This document shows, piece after piece, positions 6,945-16,665 of a stretch of 64,000 nucleotides of DNA; positions within the stretch are counted from its first letter, which is position 1, and each line of letters starts with the position of its first letter. Both the position numbers and the translations under genes were made by a program. The stretch spans positions 1 to 64,000 of the forward strand of contig CAUJDW010000034.1 of NCBI GenBank assembly GCA_963169455.1, given 5' to 3'. The stretch is from Bacteroidota bacterium (GTDB lineage: Bacteria > Bacteroidota > Bacteroidia > Chitinophagales > Saprospiraceae). The notes under the pieces are model-generated. The model was not told the origin of the DNA. It saw nothing but the letters and a program-made list of their open reading frames with translations, and ran no database searches.

Positions 6945-9431
6945 TTATAATACCAATCCTTTTTGTTGTTCTTCCTCTTCTTTTTTCGACCGATCTCTAT
7001 TAAATCCTGTTTTGGGAAACTCATACCATTCAGCTACTTGATCATGGGCTACATATAAGATTTTCAAATCAGGGAAATCAGGAATTAAAAAAGGAAGCCC
7101 TCCGGTATAAGTAGTCGGAACAGGAAGGCTATGTTGTTGAAAATCATTCCGATAATCTTTATCAAATAAGGATTTCAATTTTTGTTTTTCCCCCTTATCT
7201 CTGGTTGCCAGCATGTTTAGAAATGCCAGCCTGGCTTCCTTAGCCTTTTCAGATTTTTCAACGAAAACGGTAGTGTAAAAAGGTGCATTGGCAATGACTT
7301 GAAAATCACAGACAGGGATTCGCTCCGGCCTGGCCTGGCCTCTTAAATTCTGCCCATCTGTATAATAAACCGTTTGCACTCCCTTAAACCTTGCCCGGGC
7401 TTCTGAGTAGTCTACCATCTCCTCATCTGAAATCTTACCAAAATAGGTATCGACTAAATCGAAGTATTCGGGTTCATCAATAGGCTGGCTACCCAGAGCC
7501 TTTTTAGCTTGAATTGCAGTTAGGGTGCTGTATACGTCGGCACAATCACCGAAATCAAACACATATAAGGGAGAGCCCGTTCTTTCAATACTATTTTCCC
7601 TATTAATCCGTCCTGCAACCTGGACTATAGCATCAATTGGCCCTAAATCGCGGAATCCACAATCAAAATCAAGGTCAACACCAGCCTCGACGACCTGAGT
7701 GGCTACTAGAATAGGCTTGGGACCATTTGGAACAAGAAGGCTTTTCAACTCATCAATAACCCCTCTGCGATCAACGGGAAGAATATTTGTACTAAGGTAG
7801 TAAATAGGATTATTCAGGCTTTTCTCTTTCAAATAACTTTGGATTACCTGGAATACCGTCAAGGATCGGTTAACCTTATTGCATACAATTAGGCAAGATT
7901 TGCCAGAACTCCAATGTTGATCAAACAAATGGCAGAATTCCTCCTCTGACTTTATTATGGATTCCAGAATCGGAATAATTTTTGTCCGGTTAAATTCCCG
8001 GTAAATGAGTTTAGGAGCAGGCAACAACTCCTTTACTTCAGATAAAATATCTGTGCCATTTTCATTTTTCCCGATTATCTCTCGTTGGGCCAGTTCAAAG
8101 ATAAGCGGCTTGGTTGCAGTCATTAAAATGAACCGTGTATTCAGAAAACGCGAACAGTAATAGATCATGCTGCCGATGAAAGGGGCTTTCTCAAGGCTAA
8201 TATTTTGCACTTCATCCATGATGACAATTGCGTTGGCCAAATGGTGAAACTTAAGCAGCATTCGGTTTCGGTTACTGATAAGCGTTTGCAATAACTGGAC
8301 AAAGGACGTTACTACAACGTCGCATTGCCAGGTATTCAACTGCATCCGTCGTTGGGAATAAGCCCGTTCAGAATCGTTCTCGTTTTTGTTTTCATCATCT
8401 TCATCAGCATCCCGAAAAATGTCAGCGTACTGATAATGGCCTAAAATACTAGCTCCGCTTTCGCCTAGCACTATCTCATACTCCTTTAATGTTTGTTCAA
8501 TGATATTGATGAAAGGTAGTGCAGTAATGATCTGTGGCCGGCCCGGAATTTCATTCCTAAGCTTAAGCGCGAAGTCAAGTGCAGTAAGGGTTTTGCCAAT
8601 ACCCGTCGGTGCAGTTAAGGTAAAAAGCCGGTAATCGAGAATTTCTTTAGAATCTAGTGCTCGGATCACTTCTTCTCTTACCTGCTGCCGAAGACGGTTC
8701 TGAGGGGTATTTTTACTTTGTTTGGCAGACAGGGCTTCGTCAACTGCATTGATAGGTAAAACAATTCTGGGGTAGGGTGCTGTTTGTGATGCATCCAGTT
8801 TATCCGCCTCAATTAACAGGGAAAAAAGGTAGTTGAGAAAAAAGTAATCCTGTATATCTGCCCTGGCCTTGACCAAGCTGCTAATGAATTTTGCAAACTG
8901 GCGATATTCGGGAATCTTCAAAAATGAAAAAAGGCCGGGAATATTCAATTCATTCGTTATCTGCTCCCGGTAGGGGGTCAGCGTAGCGCATTGTTCATGA
9001 AAAAGCCTTTCTTTATCTGAATGTTCGTCTTCACTGCTAATCAATGCTTCTTTTTCTTTGTCTTTGGGCCAGTGTAAAGAAGCATGATGATTTTTCACCA
9101 GAAAATACGCCCAGTAAGCTAGTACAGGGTCATTGCTTAACCATTTTTCATAAACTGCATAGGCGCCAAGCCGAGCATGGCTTTTCTTCTGGGAATCAAC
9201 ATTTTCTCCCAATAAATATGCCTGAAAAAATTGTGTGTATTTCCCCAGGTCATGCAATTGACATACATCATGAAGCAGTGCTTTAATCTGCTCTGACGGA
9301 TAAGAAAACCCAAGGGCTGGCAACAAATGCATCATCGCTTTTTCTCTAACCCCATTGGTATGAACCTGCATTGTTTTGCTACCTCGACGCCTCTTTCCTT
9401 CATCTGTTTCGGCATGAGAGAAAAATTCCAT
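6945..9431 (-). CDS. cas3: CRISPR-associated helicase/nuclease Cas3 (HD + DEAD helicase)
   Basis: 828 aa; HD motif LHDVCQLHDLGKYTQFF, Walker A LTAPTGIGKTLTALDFAL, IVIMDEVQNI box, VATQVVEAGVDLDFD...QVAGRINR. Confidence 0.95.
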   Translation of the reverse strand: MEFFSHAETDEGKRRRGSKTMQVHTNGVREKAMMHLLPALGFSYPSEQIKALLHDVCQLHDLGKYTQFFQAYLLGENVDSQKKSHARLGAYAVYEKWLSNDPVLAYWAYFLVKNHHASLHWPKDKEKEALISSEDEHSDKERLFHEQCATLTPYREQITNELNIPGLFSFLKIPEYRQFAKFISSLVKARADIQDYFFLNYLFSLLIEADKLDASQTAPYPRIVLPINAVDEALSAKQSKNTPQNRLRQQVREEVIRALDSKEILDYRLFTLTAPTGIGKTLTALDFALKLRNEIPGRPQIITALPFINIIEQTLKEYEIVLGESGASILGHYQYADIFRDADEDDENKNENDSERAYSQRRMQLNTWQCDVVVTSFVQLLQTLISNRNRMLLKFHHLANAIVIMDEVQNISLEKAPFIGSMIYYCSRFLNTRFILMTATKPLIFELAQREIIGKNENGTDILSEVKELLPAPKLIYREFNRTKIIPILESIIKSEEEFCHLFDQHWSSGKSCLIVCNKVNRSLTVFQVIQSYLKEKSLNNPIYYLSTNILPVDRRGVIDELKSLLVPNGPKPILVATQVVEAGVDLDFDCGFRDLGPIDAIVQVAGRINRENSIERTGSPLYVFDFGDCADVYSTLTAIQAKKALGSQPIDEPEYFDLVDTYFGKISDEEMVDYSEARARFKGVQTVYYTDGQNLRGQARPERIPVCDFQVIANAPFYTTVFVEKSEKAKEARLAFLNMLATRDKGEKQKLKSLFDKDYRNDFQQHSLPVPTTYTGGLPFLIPDFPDLKILYVAHDQVAEWYEFPKTGFNRDRSKKEEEEQQKGLVL

Positions 9432-9440
9432 GTTTTCATT

Positions 9441-10208
9441 TTAAGCTTCAAGAAAAACAAAATTCATTCTTACCCCCTCTTCCTCAAATGAATGATACTG
9501 GCCCGTGAATCTTATGGATAAAGGATGCCCCGATGTGGCAAATAGCACTTTATGCAAAGATTTCAACTCCCTGTCATAGTCATCTATAAACTCCCCAGGC
9601 AACATTTCTTCTTCGATGATAACATGCTCCTGGCCTGGAATAATGCCTTTGACGTTGCTTACAGGAACAGCTGAAATAAAATCCAGTGATTCATCATTCG
9701 CCTCGTGGGTACTCCAATTACCAGTAGTATATTTTCGAGTTCTTGCTATATGAGCATGGCAAAATGCTGAGCCTAAGGTTAGGTTGAAGGTATGATCCTT
9801 GGATTCCAAACATTTGGATATTTCAGAAAAAACAGCTTCGCCAGCTTCAAAGGCTGAAAGGAAAATTTGATATTCCACAAAATCTGTTCGTAAATCCAAA
9901 CCCGTTACGATTTCATAAGGAGTTTGTACAGGGCCTAATCGGCCTCTAAAATCTCCTCCCCCCTTGATCATAAGGTTATTGAGGCGGTGAAAGGATTTTT
10001 TCACAGGATTTTTTATGCCTATCCCCACGCGAAAGTGGCTGGACGCCATTTCCCTGTAATAAGAATCGCGCGCTCTTCCAAGTAGTGCAGCAAAAATACC
10101 TGTGAGCGTTGTCCGCGGCGGTAGGGCATAGCTCAAAGCGGTATTATTGCCGTAATATTTGCGGAAATGTGCGAATTTCCCTCGCAATTCCAGAATGATC
10201 AGATCCAT
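9441..10208 (-). CDS. cas5: CRISPR-associated protein Cas5 (type I-B, Cas5h-like)
   Basis: 255 aa; N-terminal ELRGKFAHFRKYYGNNTALSYALPPRTTLTGIFAALLGR typical of Cas5; overlaps cas7. Confidence 0.9.
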   Translation of the reverse strand: MDLIILELRGKFAHFRKYYGNNTALSYALPPRTTLTGIFAALLGRARDSYYREMASSHFRVGIGIKNPVKKSFHRLNNLMIKGGGDFRGRLGPVQTPYEIVTGLDLRTDFVEYQIFLSAFEAGEAVFSEISKCLESKDHTFNLTLGSAFCHAHIARTRKYTTGNWSTHEANDESLDFISAVPVSNVKGIIPGQEHVIIEEEMLPGEFIDDYDRELKSLHKVLFATSGHPLSIRFTGQYHSFEEEGVRMNFVFLEA

Positions 10209-11212
10209 GTTTGTGCCGGATTTTTCACACCAACCGCCGTCCGGATAATTACGTCCTTGAGTGGTTTACCCTCCCCAACCTGCCCTTCAAGGGTGTCTTC
10301 CAAGTGGCTAAAGTCAAGAGCCAAATCTGTAAACTGAGTTACTTCCTGAGGCTTTTTTTCACCCTGGATTCTCGCCTCGATCAAATTGCGCAAATCACCG
10401 AAATGGCCGTTGTGGAATCCTTCGTTGTAAACCAATTCGAGGTAAAACTTTGGATACTGGTTTAGCTTTGACCGGGTGGGGCTGGCTGACACGCCATTCC
10501 ATAAGGCTTCCCGAAAAGTTTTTAGATCAGCTTCCGTTAGGCCTGTGGTTAAAGCTGCAAATTTATTAACAGATCCATGAAAGGCCAACAAGCTGTATTT
10601 AACACGGTAATCTTTGCCAAAGGTGCTACTGTCTTCATTCATGATGGAAGATATAGTGCTACTATCTACCAGATAAACATCATTCAGGCTATAACCCCAA
10701 TTGAGCTGAATAGGGCCTGTAAGAGCTTTATTGAATCCCTCCACTGCAAAAGCGCTTCCGAACATCCGAATATCCGCAAACCGGCGTTTCACCAACCCGG
10801 TTAATATTGCCCGGTTCACCTCTTTATGTTCCGTTTTTTTATCGAACAACTTCTTCATTGTTTTCTCGGCATCCTCTGTCCGGACTTTCTCCTTATACAC
10901 ACTGAATAGTTTTTCATCGCTGATTATCTCCCGCATGGCTTCATCATTATCCCAAATGGAAAGTAGGATATTTTGAAGCCTTTGATCCATTCCAACCTTA
11001 CTGTCGCCTTCCATATCTACGAAAATCTCCTGCCCGTTTTGTTTCAGAAATTCACGGATATACCTTTTCAGGCGAACGTCGGTCACCAGGTTGGTACGGG
11101 TATCGTAGTCCATACGGGGCTTGTTCTCCTGGTCGGGGTCCCCGTTAGGGTTGCTCAGAATGGCTTCGTACAAAAAGAGAAAATCGGAATTGTTTTGAAT
11201 GTTCTGTTCCAT
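10199..11212 (-). CDS. cas7: CRISPR-associated protein Cas7 (Csh2-like, type I-B)
   Basis: 337 aa; FLFLYEAILSNPNGDPDQENKPRMDYDTRTNLVTDVRLKRYIREFL, RRFADIRMFGSAFA. Confidence 0.93.
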   Translation of the reverse strand: MEQNIQNNSDFLFLYEAILSNPNGDPDQENKPRMDYDTRTNLVTDVRLKRYIREFLKQNGQEIFVDMEGDSKVGMDQRLQNILLSIWDNDEAMREIISDEKLFSVYKEKVRTEDAEKTMKKLFDKKTEHKEVNRAILTGLVKRRFADIRMFGSAFAVEGFNKALTGPIQLNWGYSLNDVYLVDSSTISSIMNEDSSTFGKDYRVKYSLLAFHGSVNKFAALTTGLTEADLKTFREALWNGVSASPTRSKLNQYPKFYLELVYNEGFHNGHFGDLRNLIEARIQGEKKPQEVTQFTDLALDFSHLEDTLEGQVGEGKPLKDVIIRTAVGVKNPAQTWI

Positions 11213-11231
11213 GATTTTTTGCGATTTTGGT

Positions 11232-13127
11232 TTAGTCTAAAGAATCACTTTCCAATTCAGCGTCTCCACTTCTCGGTATGTAATGAGTGTATCCTGCCAG
11301 GAAGAAGAAAAGGGCTTCCCGGCCATCCATATTCCAGGAATTTTCTCCGGCAGGAAAAAACTGGAAGAATCTGTTAAGGTCATACTCTAATTTAGAGGCT
11401 AACTTGTATTTTGGATCATATTGCCGCCCTTTCTCCATAATTGCGGCAGCCATATTCCGGATCGTCCTTTCGTCAAGGCCATTGAAATTTACCATATCCA
11501 GGGCTGTTTTATTTTTCTTGTCCTGCCGCTGAACATTGACCACCCGTTTCAATGCTTTGCCAAGAAAGAACATGGCGCGCTGATTGTTGGAATACCCCAT
11601 TTCATTCAGGAATTCCTGAGTTTCGGCCTCAATCTGCGTCCAGTTTTTTTTGTTCTCCATCATCTGGTTTGGTTCCATAATGAGTAAATTCAGGTTAATT
11701 AAAGCATGCCGGAAAGCATGGTAAGAGAAAACTGCTTCGCGGAGCAGAAGGTCTATAATATCATCACGTTTCGGCTCGGTTATATTGGCATATGCCTTAT
11801 ATCGGCCATACCAGTGGCATAAAACCAGATCGGTAAAGTGTTGCCATAAGCGGGATTCCTGTACCGGCCGCCCTTCCAATACCATTTTGCATAGTTCTAA
11901 CGCCTGGTTAGCCTTCAGCTCCTTACGAATCGGAATCAAGTAATACATTGTACCCAGGTTGACAAACCTGCCTCGAAGAAAACCAGCCAATAACTTGCTG
12001 GAATCTTTGAACTTTTTGACTAGCCTTTGGATATGGATACCACTTACATCCCGAATGTGATTAGTCACCTTCAGGAAATTACCGTCTGATTCAAATCCGT
12101 AAAAATCAAGCCAATATAAATCCGACTGGATATCTAATTCGCTGAGAATATCTGTTATGTATTTAACTTTAAAGATCAAATCAGTTCCACTACGCAAACG
12201 CGTATAATCCTTTATGTCATAATCCACTCCGATAGGCAAACGAGGAATGCAGACATGCCAGAGGCCCGCAATGCTCACCTGAAAATCCGCCAGTACCCGC
12301 TCTGAACCCCGGTCAAGAAATTGCCGGGTTTCTTCCGAGACTTGGTAGTTCTTGACTAGATTTTTCCCTTCAAAATTACTGGCATAGTTAATGGTTGTCG
12401 ATTGGAAGAGTTTGTTTAGGTTGTATCGGGCAGAAAAACTTGCTTCACCTGTATCCTCTCTGATCTCACCTGTAGCATAACATAATCGGGGAGCCGCTCT
12501 TTTGTCTTTTTTTGCGGAGGAAGAAAGGAATTTCCCTTCCATAAACTCTTTGTAACCTTCCATTTTAGCCAACGGCTTATCATCCCAACCTCTTTCAGTG
12601 CTTCTTGCCGCCACAAATACAGCTACCAATATGTCCTGATTTCCAATAGATATTTCCTTTAAACCAAGTTTACCTTTTTCATCTGTAAATTTTTTATAGA
12701 AAACGGGGGCGAATGCTTTGATCAATTTTAGGGCTTCAAAAAGCTCACTTGCTTCAAGCTCAGGAGCCTCCTTGAGTATAGCCTCCTGAAACTCACTTAG
12801 AATCGGGAAACTGCCATCCCTTCCAGCTTTCCCAAAAAGGGCTTTTGCCAGTTTATCCAGATTACCTGGCTCGGTGGCTACATATATTGCCTTGTTGTTC
12901 CCTTTTAAAATATCAATCAACCCGTATTCCGCCCGCTTATCATGGTTGTAGCGCGTTAGACCGTCTTCAAGGCTGATTTCATCTTGATCCAGATCAAAGA
13001 CTATTCGGAGGATTAGCGGATTTTTATTCGCGTCCCGTTCGCCCACCTTAATGTTCAAAAGGAAATCTTCCCAGGGATGCCGCCCTTCACTAATTTGCTT
13101 GCCTATTTCAATCAAGGTATTTAACAT
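11232..13127 (-). CDS. cas8b: CRISPR-associated protein Cas8b (Csh1/TM1802-like)
   Basis: 631 aa; position at head of the cas7-cas5-cas3 operon; C-terminal FFLGKALKRVVNVQRQDKKNKTALDMVNFNGLDERTIRNMAAAIMEKGRQY resembles Csh1-type Cas8b. Confidence 0.85.
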   Translation of the reverse strand: MLNTLIEIGKQISEGRHPWEDFLLNIKVGERDANKNPLILRIVFDLDQDEISLEDGLTRYNHDKRAEYGLIDILKGNNKAIYVATEPGNLDKLAKALFGKAGRDGSFPILSEFQEAILKEAPELEASELFEALKLIKAFAPVFYKKFTDEKGKLGLKEISIGNQDILVAVFVAARSTERGWDDKPLAKMEGYKEFMEGKFLSSSAKKDKRAAPRLCYATGEIREDTGEASFSARYNLNKLFQSTTINYASNFEGKNLVKNYQVSEETRQFLDRGSERVLADFQVSIAGLWHVCIPRLPIGVDYDIKDYTRLRSGTDLIFKVKYITDILSELDIQSDLYWLDFYGFESDGNFLKVTNHIRDVSGIHIQRLVKKFKDSSKLLAGFLRGRFVNLGTMYYLIPIRKELKANQALELCKMVLEGRPVQESRLWQHFTDLVLCHWYGRYKAYANITEPKRDDIIDLLLREAVFSYHAFRHALINLNLLIMEPNQMMENKKNWTQIEAETQEFLNEMGYSNNQRAMFFLGKALKRVVNVQRQDKKNKTALDMVNFNGLDERTIRNMAAAIMEKGRQYDPKYKLASKLEYDLNRFFQFFPAGENSWNMDGREALFFFLAGYTHYIPRSGDAELESDSLD

Positions 13128-13323
13128 GATACATGGATTTGACTTTTCCTAATTTCCTACCAAACTCTATTACACCACAAACATCCCCCCTCCCAGTGAC
13201 AACTACTGTCAATCCCATCTGGGGAGCCATATTTTTTCAACAGCCGCCTTATCCTCAGGGCATTAAAAATCCCAAAGGGCCGGCCTTTTCTATTCCGAAC
13301 TGTAGCTGTGTGTTTATCCTGGG

Positions 13324-13380
13324 GCCAGGGTTATATTGTTGGATTGTTATATTGTTCTGCTAAATGTATCCAACTACTTA
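13324..13380. repeat. Dispersed repeat (GGTTATATTGTTGGATTGTTATATTGTTCTGC..ATGTATCCAACTACTTA), second copy at 40094-40150
   Basis: Near-identical ~57 bp sequence at both sites. Confidence 0.85.
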
Positions 13381-13509
13381 ACAATGAGGACGCTCCGAAA
13401 AGCCCTGTTTTTTTACACGGAGCCACACTGAGGAGACACGGAGTTGCACGGAGCCTTGGTATCTATTGCTTTGACTCCGTGAATCTCCATGTCTAACACT
13501 TTCCGGAGC

Positions 13510-13577
13510 AGCCTCAACAATATAGCCATATAACAATACAGCCATATAACAATATAGCCATATAACAATACAGCCAT
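13510..13577. repeat. Short tandem repeat, ~16-bp unit AGCCATATAACAATA(C/T)
   Basis: Several successive units read directly. Confidence 0.85.
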
Positions 13578-13592
13578 TCTCTCCTGTACTGC

Positions 13593-14480
13593 CTAGTAAA
13601 ACCACCTTCCCTCCCCCGCCCTTTTGCGCAGGTAGGCCTTCAGTTCCTCCGGCTCCGCCACTTCCACTTCTCCCGGCAGGCCGAGGATAAAGCGCCCGAT
13701 GCCGCGCCAGTCGCGCACCATGCCGTCGAATAGGGCCTGGCCTTTGGAGGTGCGCACGAAGGGGCGGGCGTCGGGAAATTCCTCCAGCAGCAGGTTGTGG
13801 GCGTAGGAGCTCAGGCGCAGCTTCACCGGCAGCCATTGCGGGCCAGTCCAACCAAAGAGGTCGAGTACGCGGCCTTCATGCTGGGCAGCAATGGGTTCGT
13901 CCATAATTTCCACATCCCCAATCCGGTCGAGTTTGAACTGCCGGTAATCTTTTTTGTCCAGGTCGTAGGCCCACAGGTAAGTATAGCCCTGCATGAACTC
14001 CACCGGCTCAAGGTAGCGGTTAGACAGCTCGCCTCCGCTGGAAGGGGCGAAATAGTTGAGCAAACGCACCCGCAGGCCAGCCTCCATAGCTTTGCCCAGG
14101 GTGCGTACGTGTTCGTATGTGGAAAGCTTCGGCAGGCTTTGCGCCACCGGGGCCAGCGTGTACTGCTTATTCAGCTTGTGCAGCAGGTGCTCTCTCCGTG
14201 GGTCTCCGGCAGGCGCCTGCCAGAGCAGGTCATGTAGATACCCCGCCTCATCCAGGTTGATCAGTTGTTTATCGTCCTTGAATTCGAGGTACAAAAAATA
14301 GCGGTCGCCTTCTTTCTTATCGATCTGGTAGCCCAGCGACTCGAGCAGCTTGATGTACCGATAGACGGTGCGGGAGTCGACTCCCAGAATGGTAGCCAGA
14401 TGTGGCACTTTTCGATATGGCGGCTGACTCAACAACTGTATCAACCGGAAAACGCGAAAGAGCTTCTGTTGGTCCGTCAT
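13593..14480 (-). CDS. HTH/WYL-domain transcriptional regulator, possible cas regulator
   Basis: 295 aa; N-terminal wHTH (ATILGVDSRTVYRYIKLLESLGYQI), WYL-like YLEPVEFMQGYTYLWAYDLDKKDYRQFKLDRIGDVE. Confidence 0.85.
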   Translation of the reverse strand: MTDQQKLFRVFRLIQLLSQPPYRKVPHLATILGVDSRTVYRYIKLLESLGYQIDKKEGDRYFLYLEFKDDKQLINLDEAGYLHDLLWQAPAGDPRREHLLHKLNKQYTLAPVAQSLPKLSTYEHVRTLGKAMEAGLRVRLLNYFAPSSGGELSNRYLEPVEFMQGYTYLWAYDLDKKDYRQFKLDRIGDVEIMDEPIAAQHEGRVLDLFGWTGPQWLPVKLRLSSYAHNLLLEEFPDARPFVRTSKGQALFDGMVRDWRGIGRFILGLPGEVEVAEPEELKAYLRKRAGEGRWFY

Positions 14481-14632
14481 GGCGTAGCGCTTTGAAGTTG
14501 GCCATTCCCTTCACTCCTATGCCTTAAAAATAAAAATTTCCAACAAGAATCCTACGGCTTGGAGGCATTTTTTGACCTAATCTCTATTGCCACAGGCTGG
14601 CAATCCTGAAAAATTCCTCATAAATTGCGAAG

Positions 14633-15202
14633 ATGACGCAACCAATAACCGTTCCTGCCCCCAAACGCCGTTTTACTGTCGAGGAATATCACCACCTGGC
14701 AGAAGCGGGAATATTACGTGAAAACGACCGGGTAGAACTCATCCACGGAGAAATCATTCAAATAAGCCCAATTGGCCCAAAGCATGCGGGAAATCTCGAC
14801 CGAATCGTAAGAGCCCTCACTTTCCTTTTTGGAGAATCTGCTATCGTCAGGCCCCAGAATCCTGTGCAACTCAACGATTATTCGGAGCCTGAACCCGATA
14901 TTTCGATCCTCAAACCCCGAAAGGATTTTTACACCACCGCTCACCCCAGGCCTGATGAGGTGCTATTAATCATCGAACTTTCCGAAAGTACGCTGGAATA
15001 TGACCAGGAGGTGAAACTACCGGCCTATGCTGCCAGCGGTATTCCGGAATACTGGATCATCGACCTGAAAAAGGATATCATTCTTGTCCACTCCGAACCT
15101 TCAGGTGAGGGGTATGGCAATATCAGGGCTTTTCACATTAATGAATCGCTCGAGAGCCTAAGCTTGCCCAAGCCGCCCGCGGTTAGTCAATTGTTAGGAT
15201 AG
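14633..15202 (+). CDS. Uma2-family (DUF820) putative restriction endonuclease-fold protein
   Basis: 189 aa; RFTVEEYHHLAEAGILRENDRVELIHGEI, EPEPDISIL, EVLLIIELSESTLEYDQEVKLPAYAASGIPEYWIIDL. Confidence 0.9.
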   Translation: MTQPITVPAPKRRFTVEEYHHLAEAGILRENDRVELIHGEIIQISPIGPKHAGNLDRIVRALTFLFGESAIVRPQNPVQLNDYSEPEPDISILKPRKDFYTTAHPRPDEVLLIIELSESTLEYDQEVKLPAYAASGIPEYWIIDLKKDIILVHSEPSGEGYGNIRAFHINESLESLSLPKPPAVSQLLG

Positions 15203-15205
15203 CTC

Positions 15206-15718
15206 CTACTCCCCCACCCCCAAAGCCAGTATCCTGATATCTCCCTTATCCCAGGGGTTCACAATAGCAAGGCCCAAACCGGAAAATGCCCCCCTCACCT
15301 CAAAAATTACCTCCCCGTCCTTGTAGCTATTGTCCTCTACCAACTCATTCAGCCCGCTGACGGGCGCCAGCAGGGCGCCAGAGTTGTCCACCTCCAGGCT
15401 AAAGGTATCGTCCCAGAAATTGGCGCCATTGCCGCTCCGGGGAGAACACCGAATGATAAGGGAAAGATGATGCACCCTGCCGCCCGCATCCTTCAGCGCC
15501 CCGCTCAGCAGCCGGTAAGTGATCTCGCTGCCGGTGGAGAAGCGGAAGGTAATCTCATCGCTCTGGGGAAACGCAGCTCCCCGCTTTGAGCCGGATGCGT
15601 TGCCGGAGCCGTGGCCGAAGGCGTAACAGTATCCTGCCCGCCTCTGCCTGCCCCGGAGTTTAATCCTCAATAACCGACCAACAGCGCTGCCAGAATCGCC
15701 ACAGCGGCGACCAGCCAT
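15206..15718 (-). CDS. Hypothetical protein, C-terminal beta-rich part; may be frameshifted from ORF 15667-15873
   Basis: Overlapping minus ORF 15667-15873 encodes a TM segment (FKWLVAAVAILAALLVGY) just upstream in another frame. Confidence 0.35.
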   Translation of the reverse strand: MAGRRCGDSGSAVGRLLRIKLRGRQRRAGYCYAFGHGSGNASGSKRGAAFPQSDEITFRFSTGSEITYRLLSGALKDAGGRVHHLSLIIRCSPRSGNGANFWDDTFSLEVDNSGALLAPVSGLNELVEDNSYKDGEVIFEVRGAFSGLGLAIVNPWDKGDIRILALGVGE

Positions 15719-15976
15719 TTGAACCGGGCGGGTTGCCGGCGCACTGTGTTTACAAACTTCGCCATCCCGTCCAGGCGCCGGGGGGAAGAAAATGTCCCGT
15801 AAACCACGTTGGCGCGCCCCTCATCGGAGGGCCAGGGGTGGATCCGTTGGATGGATCCGGTGCTGTTCTTCACCGGGCAGCTGCTGGAAAAGGGGCAGGC
15901 CTTCCTGAGCGAAGGTGGAAAAAGAAAGGAATGTAATGGCGGCCAAAGCCAGGGTTTTTAAAAAGTGGTGTTTGAT

Positions 15977-16405
15977 TCATTTGAATTTCAATATCAAAAG
16001 ATAACTCTCTGGCGTGTGTATCGCCAGGTCGCTTTTAGCATAATCACTAATATCCCTGGTTACGATCGTTCTTACGCCGGCCGCTTTCGCACAAAAATTT
16101 TGAATCGCATCTTCAAAATCCGGAAAACCGGAGGACAACGCTTGCTTAATGATCTGTTCATCAAGCGGTAATATGGCTACAATCTTCTCCAGCTTGTCGA
16201 GGAGCGCAATTGCTTTTTCGCCTCCTTCCAGTTTCCGGATGATGTAGAAAATATGGCTGAAACTCAATGCGGAAACCATTGCCCGAATATGCCCCTTTTC
16301 CGAATAGGTGAATATCCTGGCGGCGTCTTCAGAAAAGGGTTTCCTCTCTGTCAGGAAATCAATGACCACGTCCGTATCAATAAAAACCTGCTCCATGCCT
16401 GTCAA
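15977..16405 (-). CDS. PIN-domain putative toxin (VapC-like)
   Basis: 142 aa; VFIDTDVVIDFLTERKPFSEDAARIF...FPDFEDAIQNFCAKAAGVRTIVTRDISDY, PIN acidic residues; overlaps upstream antitoxin by 4 nt. Confidence 0.85.
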   Translation of the reverse strand: MTGMEQVFIDTDVVIDFLTERKPFSEDAARIFTYSEKGHIRAMVSALSFSHIFYIIRKLEGGEKAIALLDKLEKIVAILPLDEQIIKQALSSGFPDFEDAIQNFCAKAAGVRTIVTRDISDYAKSDLAIHTPESYLLILKFK

Positions 16406-16665
16406 TTACGGCCGTATTTTTTCATCAGTTCCTCCTCCAGAAGCGCATCGTAATCCAGAACTCCATCTGCTGCTTTGACGGACCCCTTCAATGATTTCAC
16501 GATGGGCGAATATTCAAAATCATCCTTCAACCGCCCCTGAGGCGCTGTCAATGATTTCAGGTAATCTTCTATTAAATTGGACAGGCTCCGGCCATGATCG
16601 CGGGCATACTTTTTGGCCGCTTCAATAACTTGTTGGTCCACCGTTAAAGTCAACTTAGTTGGCAT
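16402..16665 (-). CDS. DUF6364-like antitoxin partner of PIN toxin
   Basis: 87 aa; MPTKLTLTVDQQVIEAAKKYARDHGRSLSNLIEDYLKSL; overlaps PIN gene. Confidence 0.75.
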   Translation of the reverse strand: MPTKLTLTVDQQVIEAAKKYARDHGRSLSNLIEDYLKSLTAPQGRLKDDFEYSPIVKSLKGSVKAADGVLDYDALLEEELMKKYGRN

